From contig JAQCNR010000310.1 in NCBI GenBank assembly GCA_028274925.1, positions 1-7,272 of the forward strand: DNA of 7,272 bases. The letters are read 5' to 3'. Under the pieces are notes generated by a model, which was given only the letters and a program-made list of their open reading frames with translations, did no database searches and had not been told where the DNA came from. Shown here piece by piece: positions 5,946-7,272 of this stretch. A program made the translations under genes and the position numbers. The stretch is from Halovenus sp. (GTDB lineage: Archaea > Halobacteriota > Halobacteria > Halobacteriales > Haloarculaceae). Every line of letters starts with the position of its first letter. The stretch's first letter is position 1.

Positions 5946-7061
5946 TCACTCGAAAAACGCGGCCAGTCGGTCGGCGGCCTCCTCGACCTCCGGGGTGACG
6001 AGCGCAAACCGGAACCAGTCGCTGCGGGCCTCACCGAAGGCCTCGCCGGGCATCCCCGCGACGCCGGCCTCGTCGATAAGACGCTCGACGTTAGCCATCG
6101 TCCCGTCGAAATCGGGGAACTGCGCCATGACGTAGAAGGCTCCTTCTGGTTCGGTGTAGGCCGCACCGGCCGCGTCCAGCGCGGTTGTGAACGTCTCGAT
6201 TCGGTCACGGAGCATGTCCCGATTCTGTTCGTAGTACTCTGGGCCGGTTTCTCTGAGTGCGTTCAGGACTGCGGCCTGTGCTGGCCGGGAACTCGTGACA
6301 TTCGTGAGCATATGGCGTGAGCGAGCGCCGTCCATCAGGTCGCCGTTCGGCCCGTCAGGATGCGGGAAGACAGCGTAGCCGACCCGAAAGCCGGTGATTG
6401 CCATCGACTTCGAGAAGGAGTTGGTCACGATCCGGTTCGGCGAATCGACGGCCAGCGCAGACTCGAACCGACCGGAGTAGTCGAAGTGGTCGTACACCTC
6501 GTCGCTAATCAGCATCGCGTCGTGGGCCTCGGCAACCGAGACGAGTTCGTGAATTGTGTCAGCGTCGTAGGTCACGCCGAGGGGGTTGTTCGGAGAGTTG
6601 ACTACGACGGCAGCGGTGTCGTCGCCCATCTGTGCACGGACGTCAGCGGCGTCGAGTTGGCCATCCTCGCCGACGGGGACAAAGTCCATCTCTGCGTCGA
6701 GCATCTGAACTCGGCCTGCGTAGTAGGGATAGACGGGGTCGACGAGCAGGATTTCTGAGCCCTTCCGGTCGAGACTCTCGGCCATTGCGAGGTGGTTGGC
6801 CTCGCCCGTTCCGTTGGTGATGATGACTCGCTCGATATCCACGCCGCGACGGGTTGCAATCTCTTCGCGCAGTTCCCGCAGGCCAACGCTTGCGGGATAC
6901 TGGAACTGCTCGGGGTTGCTGTCGGCGTAGGCTCGCAGTCCCTCCCGCAGGGCCTGCGGTGGCTCCCAGTCAGGGTTGCCGCTGACCATATCGACGACAT
7001 CGCGGTCGGCCCGCTGGGCGTACTGCATAACGCGGAAAAACTGTGGCCGCTTGTAATCCAT
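5946..7061 (-). CDS. PLP-dependent aminotransferase, class I/II (aspartate aminotransferase-like)
   Basis: The product is 371 residues, near the usual size for fold-type I aminotransferases, which move an amino group between an amino acid and a 2-oxo acid in the cytoplasm. The key residues are all present: K218 in SFSKSMAITGFRVGYA (the lysine that binds PLP), R226 in the same motif (phosphate contact), D187 and Y190 in SDEVY (PLP ring nitrogen and O3'), N159 in NSPNNPLG, TNGTGEA (82-88) in the phosphate-binding loop, and R351 in WFRFALV (binds the substrate alpha-carboxylate). The substrate cannot be fixed from these motifs; annotations of relatives as aspartate aminotransferase are often generic. 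The ATG at 7061 is followed directly by MDYKRPQFF and has an AT-rich element about 28 bases upstream, with no Shine-Dalgarno, which fits a leaderless start. It sits between a phosphorylase-like gene (56 bp upstream) and the helicase (45 bp downstream) on the same strand. Confidence 0.93.
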   Translation of the reverse strand: MDYKRPQFFRVMQYAQRADRDVVDMVSGNPDWEPPQALREGLRAYADSNPEQFQYPASVGLRELREEIATRRGVDIERVIITNGTGEANHLAMAESLDRKGSEILLVDPVYPYYAGRVQMLDAEMDFVPVGEDGQLDAADVRAQMGDDTAAVVVNSPNNPLGVTYDADTIHELVSVAEAHDAMLISDEVYDHFDYSGRFESALAVDSPNRIVTNSFSKSMAITGFRVGYAVFPHPDGPNGDLMDGARSRHMLTNVTSSRPAQAAVLNALRETGPEYYEQNRDMLRDRIETFTTALDAAGAAYTEPEGAFYVMAQFPDFDGTMANVERLIDEAGVAGMPGEAFGEARSDWFRFALVTPEVEEAADRLAAFFE

Positions 7062-7083
7062 AGTCTGAGTCTGTGTCGGAGTT

Positions 7084-7095
7084 GCTTTTGCTTTT
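7084..7095 (-). promoter_or_regulatory. AT-rich TATA-like element for the aminotransferase gene
   Basis: On the minus strand this is AAAAGCAAAAGC, two copies of AAAAGC, centred about 28 bases before the ATG at 7061. It is the only AT-rich block in the 56-bp gap 7062-7117. The position fits a TATA box for a leaderless transcript, though the sequence is not a standard TATA. Transcription from the upstream gene could also run through. Confidence 0.33.
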
Positions 7096-7117
7096 GGACT
7101 CGTGAATCACCGTCGAA

Positions 7118-7272
7118 CTAGTCGGTTTTCGTGGTCCATCCGGCCGTTGCAGCCTCGACGACTTCCAGCGCACTCCTGGACCCGTTGGCCTCCCCTTTCT
7201 CGAAGTCTTCCTCGGCTTGGCCCATCTGGTTGGTTACGTGTGCAAAGCAGACGACGGGTCGGTTCCGGACCG
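7118..7272 (-). CDS. C-terminal end of a probable nucleoside (uridine) phosphorylase-like protein
   Basis: A minus-strand frame is open from the right edge to a TAG at 7118-7120, giving the last 50 residues of a protein whose 5' end lies outside the window. It contains RPVVCFAHVTNQMGQAEEDF, then EKGEANGSRSALEVVEAATA and a short tail ending WTTKTD. Third positions are mostly G or C, as in the neighbouring genes, and the helical, acidic composition supports real coding. By memory the VVCFAHVTNQ strand followed by a helix with EVVEAA lines up with the end of PNP/UDP-family phosphorylases such as E. coli Udp (AGVIVNR, then VVEAARR). These enzymes split nucleosides with phosphate into base and ribose 1-phosphate. 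The active site is not in view, so the name is an inference; that the frame is coding is fairly sure. The stop lies 56 bp upstream of the aminotransferase start on the same strand. Confidence 0.55.
   Translation of the reverse strand, partial: VRNRPVVCFAHVTNQMGQAEEDFEKGEANGSRSALEVVEAATAGWTTKTD

Noticed and set aside
1..7272. CRISPR array, insertion sequence, toxin-antitoxin pair or defence island
   Set aside because: No regularly spaced repeats, transposase motifs, terminal inverted repeats or small gene pairs were found on either strand; genes are closely packed housekeeping types.

Overview
The window looks like an ordinary stretch of a haloarchaeal (class Halobacteria) chromosome. The evidence is acidic proteins rich in Asp and Glu, a strong G/C preference at third codon positions, starts with no Shine-Dalgarno but a TATA-like element about 25-30 bases upstream (leaderless transcription), a double-length TatC of the haloarchaeal TatCt type, and an archaeal-type pilin N-terminus. 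A member of the Haloarcula group is possible, but the sequence does not prove a genus.

Layout from left to right. At 1-236 (minus) is the N-terminal 78 residues of a type IV pilin-like protein that runs off the left edge. At 327-1193 (minus) is a normal single TatC (TatCo/TatC1), and at 1294-3525 (plus) is a 743-residue fusion of two TatC units joined by an acidic linker (TatCt/TatC2). The two tatC genes are divergent and share a 100-bp promoter region. At 3522-5900 (minus) is an XPD/DinG-type superfamily 2 helicase with four candidate Fe-S cysteines. It converges with tatC2, and one CTAG tetranucleotide supplies both stop codons. At 5946-7061 (minus) is a fold-type I PLP aminotransferase, 45 bp upstream of the helicase. 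At 7118-7272 (minus) is the C-terminal 50 residues of a protein resembling the end of a nucleoside (uridine) phosphorylase.

The two TatC proteins are the functional core. They are the receptor and channel subunits of twin-arginine export, which haloarchaea use for much of their secretome because proteins fold quickly in high-salt cytoplasm. The three genes at the right share a strand and short gaps (56 and 45 bp) and may be partly co-transcribed, but their predicted activities do not suggest one pathway.

I find no CRISPR array, insertion sequence, defence cassette or other clearly new system. The points most worth a second look are the complementary loss of signature residues in the two halves of TatC2, a cysteine pair in the outer loop of TatC1, the irregular cysteine spacing in the helicase, and a tRNA T-arm-like relic between helicase and aminotransferase.
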